From Alphaproteobacteria bacterium (GTDB taxonomy: Bacteria > Pseudomonadota > Alphaproteobacteria > Rickettsiales > UBA8987), in assembly GCA_030429625.1 (NCBI GenBank), contig JAUIFA010000004.1, positions 1 through 64,000 on the forward strand: 64,000 bases of DNA, written 5' to 3'. The position numbers were made by a program, and so were the translations under genes. How positions within the stretch are numbered: position 1 is the first letter of the stretch; each line of letters starts with the position of its first letter. Below, in pieces: positions 48,584-57,272 of the stretch. The notes under the pieces are model-generated. The model was not told where the DNA came from. It worked only from the letters and a program-made list of their open reading frames with translations, and did not search any database.

Positions 48584-48899
48584 TTGGATAAGTAAAAACC
48601 CTCTAACAAGTATATCCTTCAGGCAAAAGTCTATTATTTTGTACTTCATAAGGGGTTGAGATGTTCTTAGAGGGAAAATCGAATGCCCTAAGCCCCGCAC
48701 GCCGCGTGAGACACTGAAAAAACTTAAGTTGTTGTAATATAATAGAAAAAGAGTGGTGGGCATAAGCGGGGAAAGTTCAAACTCTTTGCTGGAGGTTTTG
48801 AAGGGGTGGAAGAAACTTTTTGAATCAAGTTTTTCTCCAAAGTTAGCTTGCTATAATCTATAAAAGAGTTATAGGTCAATGTCCTAAAAGGATTTATTT
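48584..48899. other. Gene-free region with remnant repeat
   Basis: 316 bases. It contains an 8-bp inverted repeat CCCTCTAA (48599-48606) / TTAGAGGG (48667-48674), possibly a weak terminator stem for the Moco operon, and copy B of the 68-bp repeat. The stretch 48765-48899 shows nothing but a ribosome site (AAAAGGA) for the next small ORF. Confidence 0.55.
48694..48760 (+). pseudogene. Remnant of the zinc-ribbon gene 3' end (repeat copy B)
   Basis: 67 bases matching 22448-22515. In the matching frame it still reads RTPRETLKK against RTPRETQKN of the intact gene, but the original stop is lost and nothing upstream resembles the rest of the gene. It is a decayed duplicate or recombination scar. 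Confidence 0.6.
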
Positions 48900-49061
48900 A
48901 TGACCGACGACCCTCTTGAGCCGTATCGACCTTATATTGATAATTTCGATTTGACTGAGGAGCAGAAGTTGGAGTTGGTGAATGCGCTTAAGTTGATTGC
49001 GGAAATGGTGTTGGAGAAAAAGTTTGGTTTAGCAAAGTACCCTAATAAAGAAACCAATTAA
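48900..49061 (+). CDS. Small protein, 53 aa, recombinase-associated type
   Basis: MTDDPLEPYRPYIDNFDLTE begins the 53-residue frame, followed by EQKLELVNALKLIAEMVLEKKFG. AAAAGGATTT precedes the ATG at good spacing. From memory it resembles short alphaproteobacterial ORFs (LTEDQK..FL.ALW.IM..FVDLGFG) often found beside site-specific recombinases, but no recombinase is present here. The function is unknown. Confidence 0.55.
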   Translation: MTDDPLEPYRPYIDNFDLTEEQKLELVNALKLIAEMVLEKKFGLAKYPNKETN

Positions 49062-49079
49062 CTTTATAATAACCTGATT

Positions 49080-49844
49080 TTAAGCAGCTAATTCTTCTTT
49101 GAAGTTATTTCTTTGACTCCATGGCACTGGTGTAATGTCATAATTTAATAAGGCGTCTTTAAAACTGTTAAGCACTTCTTTTTCATTGTCATTAACAAAA
49201 GCATAGGCTTTGGCATCGTCAGGGCGTGCCTCTCTAGTATCAAGCCAGCCGAATGCAATATCTTCAGCCTTGTTTTTAGTAGGATTATTGACAGTCTGAA
49301 TCATACGCTCAGGAGCGTATTTTGATTTGGGAATTACAAAATCAAATCGTCTATTATATCCAGAATGCCCCGTAAGTGAAAAGCCAGTTGAATATCTAAT
49401 ATCGCAGGTATCAAACCACATTTGAACATCTTCAAAAAACAAGTTAGCAATATTTGATTTTGCCAGATAGAACATATCGTTCACGGACAGAACCGCTTGT
49501 ATGAGGTTATGTTTATTTAAGGCAAAATTTTGCTCCGTGGTTTTTACAAAAAGCTGACTTCCATTTTTTTGAACTCCAAAACCATTGAGAGTCATTTCTA
49601 ATAATTTTTGACGTTTTGGACTGTCTAGTGAGCATCCAGATTGCTCAAGGTCGTCAATAGTATAACTATCATCAGTCAAAATGATATTTGAACCATCTTG
49701 TTTCAAATAAAGTTGTATGTAATCATTATGCCTGTCTAAGTAAGGAGTTGTGATTTCAATCCAATCTTTTAGTTGTTTCAATGCTGTTTTATCTTTCAAC
49801 CATTTGTAGTAGTTGTCTATTAATCTTTCTACATTTGAAGTCAT
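49080..49844 (-). CDS. DUF1828-DUF1829 domain protein
   Basis: 254 aa. Residues about 24-115 match DUF1828 (WIEITTPYLDRHNDYIQLYL, ILTDDSYTIDDLEQSG, SPKRQKLLEM), and about 145-240 match DUF1829 (FSLTGHSGYNRRFDFVIP, AYAFVNDNEKEV). The fold may be nuclease-like, but I see no clear catalytic motif. It overlaps the DUF6978 gene by four bases (ATGA), so the two act together. Candidate toxin-antitoxin or phage-defence effector by context only. Confidence 0.75.
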   Translation of the reverse strand: MTSNVERLIDNYYKWLKDKTALKQLKDWIEITTPYLDRHNDYIQLYLKQDGSNIILTDDSYTIDDLEQSGCSLDSPKRQKLLEMTLNGFGVQKNGSQLFVKTTEQNFALNKHNLIQAVLSVNDMFYLAKSNIANLFFEDVQMWFDTCDIRYSTGFSLTGHSGYNRRFDFVIPKSKYAPERMIQTVNNPTKNKAEDIAFGWLDTREARPDDAKAYAFVNDNEKEVLNSFKDALLNYDITPVPWSQRNNFKEELAA

Positions 49845-50302
49845 GAGAACAACCCCCTTCTAAAGTTTGGAGACTGTGTAATATTACAATACTTCATAAA
49901 ATCATTAAGTATTTTCCATGGGTCATTTAAATCTGATAGTAATCCCTTTGGAATATCGATGGCGTACTTTGAACCAAACCCTTCTTTATAAATATGCAAA
50001 TGAGGAACTCCCACCTCATTACCACCTAGCTCAGGTGGGTTACGGTGAGGGGCACCAAAATCAAGTCTAGCAAGAACTATCGCTTCTCTCGCTCGGTTTT
50101 GATATGTTTGTTTTTTTATATCAATTCGCCCTCGGCGTATATCGAGAATAAAATTTTCTTTTTTATCTGATGAAATTAAAGGCACAGAAATATAACCACC
50201 ACTACCAAAATCCGGCAAATCCCATTCGGTGTTATCAACTCTGACCTTTTCCATTGCGTGGAGAGTATCAGCTTCTTCTTGTGTTAAATTAATTTCAGCC
50301 AT
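49841..50302 (-). CDS. DUF6978-family protein
   Basis: 153 aa from the ATG at 50302; a GTG at 50311 is an alternative. Helical N-terminus (NLTQEEADTLHAMEK), then a beta-rich body with FILDIRRGRIDIKKQTYQNRAREAIVLARLDFG in two parts, APHRNPPE and HLHIYKEGFGSKYAIDIP. This matches what I recall as DUF6978, a partner of DUF1828 proteins. First gene of a two-gene operon. The role is unknown. Confidence 0.65.
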   Translation of the reverse strand: MAEINLTQEEADTLHAMEKVRVDNTEWDLPDFGSGGYISVPLISSDKKENFILDIRRGRIDIKKQTYQNRAREAIVLARLDFGAPHRNPPELGGNEVGVPHLHIYKEGFGSKYAIDIPKGLLSDLNDPWKILNDFMKYCNITQSPNFRRGLFS

Positions 50303-50342
50303 CTCATTCACTACATAGTTATAGTATAAAGATAGCTAATTT

Positions 50343-50356
50343 TTGCTTTGAAGCAA
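50343..50356. promoter_or_regulatory. Palindromic candidate operator of the DUF6978-DUF1828 operon
   Basis: TTGCTT-TG-AAGCAA, a perfect 14-bp palindrome 40 bases before the DUF6978 ATG. A TATACT-like -10 lies between it and the start on the minus strand. The placement suits autoregulation. Confidence 0.45.
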
Positions 50357-50538
50357 TATATTTAGAGTAAAACTACTATATCGGAGTCGAACACCAAGAA
50401 TTTAGCATTATCAAGGTGAATAGTCTGCCGCAATAAAACTGTGATTCTTTAACACTCTAAAATGCTGATTTTACAAACTCCACTTAAGCCTAACGCCTGA
50501 TTATACTTGGCGTCGAAGAGTTTTACTTTGGTGATTAA

Positions 50539-50614
50539 TGGTGGAGGATAGCGGGATCGAACCGCTGACCTCCTGCGTGCAAAGCAGGCGCTCTCCCAGC
50601 TGAGCTAATCCCCC
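50539..50614 (-). tRNA. tRNA-Ala (TGC anticodon)
   Basis: On the minus strand: acceptor GGGGGAT/ATCCTCC, D-arm AGCTCAGCTGGGAGAGC, anticodon loop TTTGCAC (anticodon TGC), T-arm with GGTTCGATCC, discriminator A and encoded CCA. It reads GCA, GCG and GCT codons. It borders the accessory patch. Confidence 0.95.
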
Positions 50615-50776
50615 ACACAAAAAAAGGTGGAAATGAGCCTGAGTACAGGCTCAGCGAAATGCGTTATACGCAACAAGAATCTAATTGTCAAATGTCTTCT
50701 TGACTTTTCTTAATATAACTATAAAATCCGCCCCATCTTAAAGGTTTTAAATTTCATAAACATTGAGGGAACTGTT

Positions 50777-51421
50777 ATGAATCTGCCATTAATGCCGAAG
50801 GCTACTGCCGTATGGCTTGTTGAAAATACGACGCTTACTTTTGAACAAATCTCTGAATTTTGCGGCATGCACCCTTTGGAGGTTCAAGGCATTGCCGATG
50901 GTGATGTGGCCAGCAATGTGGTGGGGAAATGCCCAATCACAGCCAATCAGATCACTCAAGAAAATCTTGACGAGGCACAAAAAGACGCCTCTGTTAAACT
51001 GGTTCTTAAAGGAGATATGAACACATATATTACCTCTCAGAAAAAACGCAAGGCCAGCTATACGCCTGTGGCGCGTCGCCAAGACAAGCCTGATGCCATT
51101 GCCTGGTTGGTTAAAAATCATCCCGACATGAATGACTCTCAAATCTCTAAATTGATTGGAACAACGAAATCAACCATCGCCGCCATTCGGGAACGTAGCC
51201 ACTGGAACATTCAGAACATCAACCCGCGTGATCCGGTGCTTCTCGGCCTGTGTACACAAACAGCACTTCATGCCATTGTAAACAAAATTGATGCCGACAA
51301 AGCCTCTGCTGAAGCTAAGAAAGAAAAAGAAAAAGCCAAAGCCGCCAAAGAAAAAGAAAAGAAGAAGAAAGAAAAGGTTAAAGCTGCTAAATCCGCAGAG
51401 AAGCAAAAAAAGTCCGCCTAA
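50777..51421 (+). CDS. trcR: Cell-cycle transcriptional regulator TrcR (DUF1013)
   Basis: 214 aa. Two helix-turn-helix-like repeats: LPLMPKATAVWLVENTTLTF and DAIAWLVKNHPDMNDSQISKLIGTTKSTI (in two parts), with HPLEVQGIADGDVA and WNIQNINPRDPVLLGLC. This is the alphaproteobacterial DUF1013/TrcR pattern. The last 40 residues are a Lys/Ala/Glu-rich tail. It is monocistronic with a clear terminator. Confidence 0.88.
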   Translation: MNLPLMPKATAVWLVENTTLTFEQISEFCGMHPLEVQGIADGDVASNVVGKCPITANQITQENLDEAQKDASVKLVLKGDMNTYITSQKKRKASYTPVARRQDKPDAIAWLVKNHPDMNDSQISKLIGTTKSTIAAIRERSHWNIQNINPRDPVLLGLCTQTALHAIVNKIDADKASAEAKKEKEKAKAAKEKEKKKKEKVKAAKSAEKQKKSA

Positions 51422-51440
51422 TCTCTTCTTTATCGATTTG

Positions 51441-51474
51441 AAAACCCTCCTGTTGAAAAATGGGAGGGGTTTTT
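51441..51474. terminator. Bidirectional intrinsic terminator between trcR and the PBP gene
   Basis: AAAACCCTCC pairs with GGAGGGGTTTT around a 12-base loop, with A and T runs on both flanks. It serves both convergent genes; its T-run overlaps the PBP stop codon. Confidence 0.85.
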
Positions 51475-53416
51475 ATTGCCCGGAAATTCGGCGCCAGAAA
51501 TCTTCGTTTTTCCGGCGTGGCAAGACCGGCTTTACCTTCGGCGGAGTGTAAAAACTCTCTGTTTGATCGTCCGGATGAATCTCCTGCATAATTTTACTGA
51601 ACAAACGCGCAGGTATCGTGCCGCCAGACACATCAACCATCGGGCTGCTATCATCGTTACCAACCCAGATTCCTGCCACAATGCTAGGGCTGTACCCAAC
51701 AAACCACGCATCGCGATAGTCCTGACTGGTCCCAGTTTTGCCTGCCGAAGACGCGTGGCGGAACTTGGCCGCTTTTCCTGTGCCCTCTTCCACCGCGGCC
51801 ACAAGCATCTTATGCATCTGAGCGGCAACATTTTCGGTTACAACCCGTGGAGATCGGCTTATGTCATCATGTTGATAAAGCACCTCACCCTTATTATTGC
51901 GTATCTCAAGAATGCCTGTTGGTTCTGTGGCATATCCCCCATTGGCAATCTGAGTGTAAGCATTGGTCATTTCAAGGACATGAACCTCACTGGTGCCCAG
52001 CGCAATGGATGGGTGAGAGGACACATCACTTGCTATACCAAATCTGTGCGCCATCTCAATGACATTTTCCCTACCAATCTTTTCCGAAATTCTGACCGCT
52101 ACCGTATTGATTGAATCCTTAAACGCCGATTGCAGTGAAACCATCCCACGATAGTTTTCACTGTAATTATGCGGGGTCCAATCCCCAACTATTATCGGCG
52201 AATCACTGACGACTGTTTCGGGAGTGTAATGATTTTCTAATGCCGCAAGATACACAAACAACTTAAAGGCTGAACCGGGCTGCCTTAATGCTTGGGTTGC
52301 CCGATTATATTGACTCTGCCGGTAGCTTTTTCCACCAACCATGGCCAGAATCTGTCCGTTATAATCGCTCAACACCACACCTGCCTGTTGAGGTTTGTCG
52401 CCAAGAAACAGCCTGACAGCCTGCTCTGCCCGCTCCTGATATTGAAGGTCCAACGTAGTGAACACTGTAATTTCTTCGTCCAGCACCCTAATATAGTTAG
52501 GCACTTGCCCCACAACCCAATTGACAAAATAACGGGCTTTATTGGTTATTTTTTCAGGCTTTGTTTTTATGGTTCTAACTTTTGCCAGCGCATCTGTTGT
52601 GCTAATAAAGCCTGCGTCCACCATGTTGGCAAGCACCTGATGCATCCTTTGCTGAGCCTTTTGTGGGTTGGTAAATGGGCAATAGGTCGTCGGCGCTTTT
52701 AACAAACCCGCGATCATAGCCGACTCACTGACAGAAAGCTCCTTCGCCGGCTTGTTAAAATATGTCCATGCGGCGGAATCCACACCAAAAGCGCCAGCGC
52801 CAAAATACGCACGATTAAGATACATCGCCAAAATCTCTTCTTTGGTAAAATGTCGCTCAAGCCACAAAGCCAGCATGACTTCCTGTATCTTGCGTTTTAA
52901 CGTGCGTTGATGAGAGAGAAAACTTATCTTCGCAAGCTGCTGCGTGATGGAGCTGCCCCCCTGTTTCACATATCCAGCCTCAATATTGGTGTACATCGCA
53001 CGCATAATACCAATCATATCGATTCCGAAATGATCAAAGAACCTTCTATCTTCTGTTGCGATCACCGCGTCGACAAGGCTTTTAGGAAACTCTGAGAATT
53101 TTAAGTTTGAGCCGCGCTCCCCAGCTATTTTTGCTAAAATATTTCCATCTCTAGACACCACTTTTATGGTCGGCACTTTGCCCTGCTGGTTCAAACTGTC
53201 CGTATCAGGCAAATCATGGCCATAATATAGCAGAACAAGACCGCCAAAGATGCCCGCCCAAAGAAGGCAAACCAAAAGAATTTTTGTTATGCGCCATTTA
53301 AGGCTGATTTTTTTCTTTTGGGCACGGGATTTCTTCGCCGTTTTCTTGCTGTTTGATTGAGAGTTTTTCGCGGCGGTTGTTTTTCGTGTTTTTTTGTGTT
53401 TTTTTCTTTCTACCAT
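51473..53416 (-). CDS. Class A penicillin-binding protein (PBP1A family)
   Basis: 647 aa from the ATG at 53416. A Lys/Arg-rich cytoplasmic head (about 45 residues), one membrane helix (TKILLVCLLWAGIFGGLVLLYY), then a GT51 transglycosylase with ATEDRRFFDHFGID and GGSSITQQLAK. The transpeptidase domain has SAFK (serine nucleophile), SIN and KTGTS. It polymerises and cross-links peptidoglycan. The frame extends to 53503 but that part overlaps the divergent cyaY leader. Confidence 0.92.
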   Translation of the reverse strand: MVERKKHKKTRKTTAAKNSQSNSKKTAKKSRAQKKKISLKWRITKILLVCLLWAGIFGGLVLLYYGHDLPDTDSLNQQGKVPTIKVVSRDGNILAKIAGERGSNLKFSEFPKSLVDAVIATEDRRFFDHFGIDMIGIMRAMYTNIEAGYVKQGGSSITQQLAKISFLSHQRTLKRKIQEVMLALWLERHFTKEEILAMYLNRAYFGAGAFGVDSAAWTYFNKPAKELSVSESAMIAGLLKAPTTYCPFTNPQKAQQRMHQVLANMVDAGFISTTDALAKVRTIKTKPEKITNKARYFVNWVVGQVPNYIRVLDEEITVFTTLDLQYQERAEQAVRLFLGDKPQQAGVVLSDYNGQILAMVGGKSYRQSQYNRATQALRQPGSAFKLFVYLAALENHYTPETVVSDSPIIVGDWTPHNYSENYRGMVSLQSAFKDSINTVAVRISEKIGRENVIEMAHRFGIASDVSSHPSIALGTSEVHVLEMTNAYTQIANGGYATEPTGILEIRNNKGEVLYQHDDISRSPRVVTENVAAQMHKMLVAAVEEGTGKAAKFRHASSAGKTGTSQDYRDAWFVGYSPSIVAGIWVGNDDSSPMVDVSGGTIPARLFSKIMQEIHPDDQTESFYTPPKVKPVLPRRKNEDFWRRISGQ

Positions 53417-53490
53417 ATGTGCTATTACTATAGATATATTTGTAGTCTTTTCCAGTCTATAATATGGCTGAGAGAAAAAGGGGGGTTGCC

Positions 53491-53817
53491 ATGGACGAAT
53501 CAAACTATCACGAGCTGGCTGACAGCGTTCTTGAGCATATTTTCCAAACCGTGGAGGAGGCGGATGAAGAGGGGGTAATTGACAGTGACTTTCACGACGG
53601 AGTCATTAACATTGTCCTTCCTGACGGTCAAGAGTTTGTCATCAATAAACATTCCCCCACCCAACAAATCTGGATGTCTTCCCCCAATAGCGGTGCGCGG
53701 CATTTTGTTTATAATGAAGAAGAGAATTTGTGGATAGATACCCGTTCAGAAGATGATCTAATGACCTTATTACAAGAAGATTTTGACGAGCTCACCTCCA
53801 TAAACGCAGCGTTCTAA
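53491..53817 (+). CDS. cyaY: Frataxin-like iron donor CyaY
   Basis: 108 aa from the ATG at 53491, with GGGGGG upstream; an earlier ATG at 53464 is possible. The acidic first helix (HELADSVLEHIFQTVEEADEE) and the sheet residues INIVLPDGQEFVINKH, QQIWMSSPNSGARHF are the frataxin signature. It regulates iron use in Fe-S assembly. It is divergent from the PBP gene and convergent with the antiporter operon. Confidence 0.92.
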   Translation: MDESNYHELADSVLEHIFQTVEEADEEGVIDSDFHDGVINIVLPDGQEFVINKHSPTQQIWMSSPNSGARHFVYNEEENLWIDTRSEDDLMTLLQEDFDELTSINAAF

Positions 53818-53818
53818 C

Positions 53819-55546
53819 TTACCCAGCCACGTAATATAATATCATAAAAATGCTCAGCATTGCACCAGTGAGTGTCACAGTGGTATATAAGCTCCATGGC
53901 TGGGCAAACACCCCTTTCTCGCCAAATTTACCAATAACATATCGGTGTGTTTGCCCCAGTAAAATCAGACTCCATTTTTTACACCCCTTGACAAAATTCA
54001 CCACTCCACGCTCAGAAACAAGCAACAGATTCATCAGTGCCACCCGATAGAACCAATCCATATCAAGGCTAATTGTGTTGGTTCTTTTCAGCCACGGCAG
54101 CGCAACAAAGAAGGCCAATCCCGCCCATAATAATAGTTGCAGCATGGTAATCACATGTTCTGGAGTGTAAGGCTTGTAATGAACCTCTCCGGGTAGTAAT
54201 TTGTATAAGATTTCCGGATAAATTCCTGGAATAATACACATGGCGGCAAGTAAAAACATGGCATAGCGCATTTCTTTGGGTGGCTCTTCTGGGCGCAAAC
54301 CTGAATCTTTCTGAAAGAAAACAAACCACGGGAATTTGATCCCCGCATGTAAGAAAACCCCTGCTGAAGCCGCCACCAGTAAGAACCATACATAAGACAG
54401 ATGTTCCGTTGCCGCAGCAGAAGAAATCATCGATTTACTGACAAATCCTGACGTCCAAGGAAAAGCGGAAATCGCCAACGCACCAATGATCCCACAAATG
54501 GCGGTATATTTCATGCTGTGCCAGAGACCACCAACTTCCGAACATTTATGCTTGCCCGTCATGTGAATGACCGAACCGGCTGACATCAACAATAATGCTT
54601 TGTAGATGATGTGGCAGAACGCATGCGCCGCCACACCAAATTGTGCTAATTCCGTCCCAATTCCAATGCCCGTGACCATAAACCCAACCTGATTGACGAT
54701 GGAGTAGGAAAGAATCCTACGCATGTTGTTTTCCAGCATGGCGTAAATAATCCCATAGAAAATCATAAACAGACCGAGATATATCAAAATATCGGTACCC
54801 GCAAAAATTGTTAGCAACACAAACACCGCCGTCTTGGTAGTAAAGGCGGAAAGAAAGACTGCCCCTGAGGGAGAGCTTTCCGGATAAGCATCGGGCAGCC
54901 ATGCGGAAAAGGGAGGAGCCGCTGCATTGACCAAAACCCCAACGAGCATCAACCCGATGAATATTTTGTCTGTAGCGATTTTTCCTGCCGTAGTAAAATC
55001 TGATAAGGCAATGTCTAATGGCAGAATTTGGGAGGTCCCCACCAATGAAATATGCCCGATAATCCCGACAAGAAAAACCACTCCTCCCAAGAAATGCATA
55101 ATCGCATAGCGCATGGCAGCCCTTCTTGCTGCTGAGGTGCGCCCGCACAACACCACAATGGTCGAGGCAATGGCCATAATCTCCCAATAGAGAAACAATG
55201 AGATATAATCACCACAAAACGTAACCCCAATGGCACTGCCCGCATACACAAAGGCAGCAGCCATTTCTATCGGCCCATCTTTTTTCATCTGATTAAGGGC
55301 AAAAATCCCCCCGCTGAAGGCCGCCAGAGAAAATACCGTGGCAAAGATCAGCGTGAAAGGGTGAACATGAATCGGCATCAGAACAAAACCAGCCATGCGA
55401 TAAAACACCTCATAACCCACCGGCTGCCAGATGGTGTATAATGTCAAAAGTGGAACCGTGACCACCAAAGCCGAGCGTACATTGCGATTAACAAATGGCA
55501 ACAACAACCCACCAACAATCATGATCAGTGCCGGAGGAATTAACAT
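53819..55546 (-). CDS. Mrp-type antiporter subunit D (third D-like subunit)
   Basis: 575 aa with about 15 helices. Proton-conducting subunit of the NuoL/M/N kind: WEIMAIAST holds the TM5 glutamate, SAFTTKTAVFVLL the lysine of TM8, and VNAAAPPFSAWLPDAYPESSP the broken-helix region. A C-terminal extension (YRVALMNLLLVSERGVVNFVKG) is typical of the longer D form. GGAGG inside the upstream small gene provides its ribosome site; the genes overlap by seven bases. Last gene of the operon. Confidence 0.88.
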   Translation of the reverse strand: MLIPPALIMIVGGLLLPFVNRNVRSALVVTVPLLTLYTIWQPVGYEVFYRMAGFVLMPIHVHPFTLIFATVFSLAAFSGGIFALNQMKKDGPIEMAAAFVYAGSAIGVTFCGDYISLFLYWEIMAIASTIVVLCGRTSAARRAAMRYAIMHFLGGVVFLVGIIGHISLVGTSQILPLDIALSDFTTAGKIATDKIFIGLMLVGVLVNAAAPPFSAWLPDAYPESSPSGAVFLSAFTTKTAVFVLLTIFAGTDILIYLGLFMIFYGIIYAMLENNMRRILSYSIVNQVGFMVTGIGIGTELAQFGVAAHAFCHIIYKALLLMSAGSVIHMTGKHKCSEVGGLWHSMKYTAICGIIGALAISAFPWTSGFVSKSMISSAAATEHLSYVWFLLVAASAGVFLHAGIKFPWFVFFQKDSGLRPEEPPKEMRYAMFLLAAMCIIPGIYPEILYKLLPGEVHYKPYTPEHVITMLQLLLWAGLAFFVALPWLKRTNTISLDMDWFYRVALMNLLLVSERGVVNFVKGCKKWSLILLGQTHRYVIGKFGEKGVFAQPWSLYTTVTLTGAMLSIFMILYYVAG

Positions 55547-55779
55547 GCGTCGTCCTCCTTATAATAATCTTCACTGCGCTTTAAAAAACTTAGGAATTTT
55601 GAAACAATGATGATGGCAAGGCAGGAAACAAACCCATACCAAATGTAAAAGAACATCGTGCCATCAATACCAAAGGCGGCATGCGGATGCATAAAAAATT
55701 CCAATATCACGGTTAATAGGAGAATTAGAATCCCTATCTTCCAAGCCTTGCGCACTGTTTTCTGTGTCTTTTTATCCAT
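55540..55779 (-). CDS. Small two-helix membrane protein in the Mrp operon
   Basis: 79 aa. Two helices (about 14-30 IGILILLLTVILEFFMH and 42-60 FFYIWYGFVSCLAIIIVSKF) and a charged C-terminus. It overlaps both neighbours (TAATG with the upstream D subunit, seven bases with the downstream one). It is not MrpE, F or G by sequence that I can see. Probably a small accessory subunit of the complex. Confidence 0.7.
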   Translation of the reverse strand: MDKKTQKTVRKAWKIGILILLLTVILEFFMHPHAAFGIDGTMFFYIWYGFVSCLAIIIVSKFLSFLKRSEDYYKEDDAC

Positions 55780-57272
55780 TATTTCAACTCCGCCGGCACC
55801 GCACCAAGGATTAACATAATATCAGGGAAAAAGAAAAGTCCCAGAGTCAGAAGGGCCGTAATACAAAGGGCGATAACAATGGAAATTGGCGCCTCCCCGT
55901 GTGGTTTTTCTCCCTTGCCTTCCCCCTTAAAGAAAGCCGCATAGATAATTGGTAGAAAATAGGCCGCATTTAAAACCGTACTCAACACCAGCACGCCAAT
56001 GGCCACATAATTACCTACCGACAACGCTCCGCCTATAAGATGAAATTTGGTCAAGAACCCCACTGCCGGAGGGAGTCCAATCATAGAAATTGCCCCAATG
56101 GAAAAAGCAACCATCGTGTATGGCATCCGTCTTCCGATACCGTCAAGCTCACTGACATATTTTTTGCCTGAAGCCGTATAGATAGAACCCGCAGCAAAGA
56201 ATAATGTAATTTTTGACACCGCATGTGCTGCAATGTGAAACGCACCGGCCATAATGGCCTTCGGCGCAAGCAACGATGCCGCAAGCACAATATAAGAAAG
56301 CTGGCTGATGGTGGAAAAAGCCAAACGCTTCTTTAAATTATCTTGCCGCAACGCAATGAATGAGGCGGTAATAATTGTAAAGCCGGCACAATAAGGCAGC
56401 CACGCACCGGCCCACCAATTTTGTCCAATCATGGTGGACAGATGTTCTGTGCCGAAAATATAGACGATGATTTTTAGAACGGTAAATACCCCAGCCTTAA
56501 CTACCGCCACCGCATGCAAAAGCGCACTAACCGGCGTGGGCGCAACCATGGCTGCCGGCAACCAGCCATGAAACGGCATCAAAGCCGCCTTGCCAACCCC
56601 GAACATGAACAAAAACAACAAAATACCCGTTGTAACAGGGCCAACACGCCCTGCAAGAATTCCACCCGCAATAAATTCAAGTGTTCCGGCTTCAAAATAT
56701 GTCCATATAATCGCTGGCAAGAATAGGCAAATTGACGTTCCCAATAAAATACCCAGATAGATCCGCCCCGAATGCATCGCTTCTTTGGTTCCGGAATGGG
56801 TTACAAGGGGGAAAGTACATAAGGTAATAAATTCATAAAACAGGAATAAGGTAAACAAATTGCCAGCCATAGACAGCCCCATCACCCCAAAAATGGCAAG
56901 GGCAAAGAAGCTATAAAAACGATTTTGATGGGACTCATTATTGCCCCGCATATAGCCAATGGAATACAGACTGGTTACTACCCACAAGCCGGAAGCCACC
57001 AACAGAAAGATCATTCCAAAGGGTTCAATGTTAAAACTGATGGAAATACCGGGAAACAGCTCTGCAAAAATGATCTTTGGGCTTTGACCGTTGATAAATT
57101 GCCAAAACACATTCGTTACAATATGCAAGAACAACAGAGCAGAAATACCGACCACCAGCGAATCTCTAACGTTAGGCTTTGAAATTTTTGCAGCCAATAA
57201 CGCACCCAGCAATGGAAGTATCATCGCGATATAAATGGAGTGTTCTGGGGAAAAAGAGAGTATGTTTATCAC
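55779..57272 (-). CDS. Mrp-type antiporter subunit D (second D-like subunit)
   Basis: 497 aa with 14 helices. YEFITLCTFPLVTHSG has the TM5 Glu; VGKAALMPFHGWLPAAMVAPTPVSALLHAVAVVKAG (seen in parts) carries the conserved Lys residues and HAV. Proton or cation translocation. It overlaps the upstream D subunit by four bases (ATGA). Confidence 0.9.
   Translation of the reverse strand: MINILSFSPEHSIYIAMILPLLGALLAAKISKPNVRDSLVVGISALLFLHIVTNVFWQFINGQSPKIIFAELFPGISISFNIEPFGMIFLLVASGLWVVTSLYSIGYMRGNNESHQNRFYSFFALAIFGVMGLSMAGNLFTLFLFYEFITLCTFPLVTHSGTKEAMHSGRIYLGILLGTSICLFLPAIIWTYFEAGTLEFIAGGILAGRVGPVTTGILLFLFMFGVGKAALMPFHGWLPAAMVAPTPVSALLHAVAVVKAGVFTVLKIIVYIFGTEHLSTMIGQNWWAGAWLPYCAGFTIITASFIALRQDNLKKRLAFSTISQLSYIVLAASLLAPKAIMAGAFHIAAHAVSKITLFFAAGSIYTASGKKYVSELDGIGRRMPYTMVAFSIGAISMIGLPPAVGFLTKFHLIGGALSVGNYVAIGVLVLSTVLNAAYFLPIIYAAFFKGEGKGEKPHGEAPISIVIALCITALLTLGLFFFPDIMLILGAVPAELK

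Noticed and set aside
48754-48770. Possible attachment site: TGGTGG-N5-AGCGGG resembles the tRNA-Ala 3' end at 50539
   Set aside because: Only about 13 of 18 bases agree, and the match partly overlaps the 68-bp repeat. Without an integrase or an exact repeat it is not supported.
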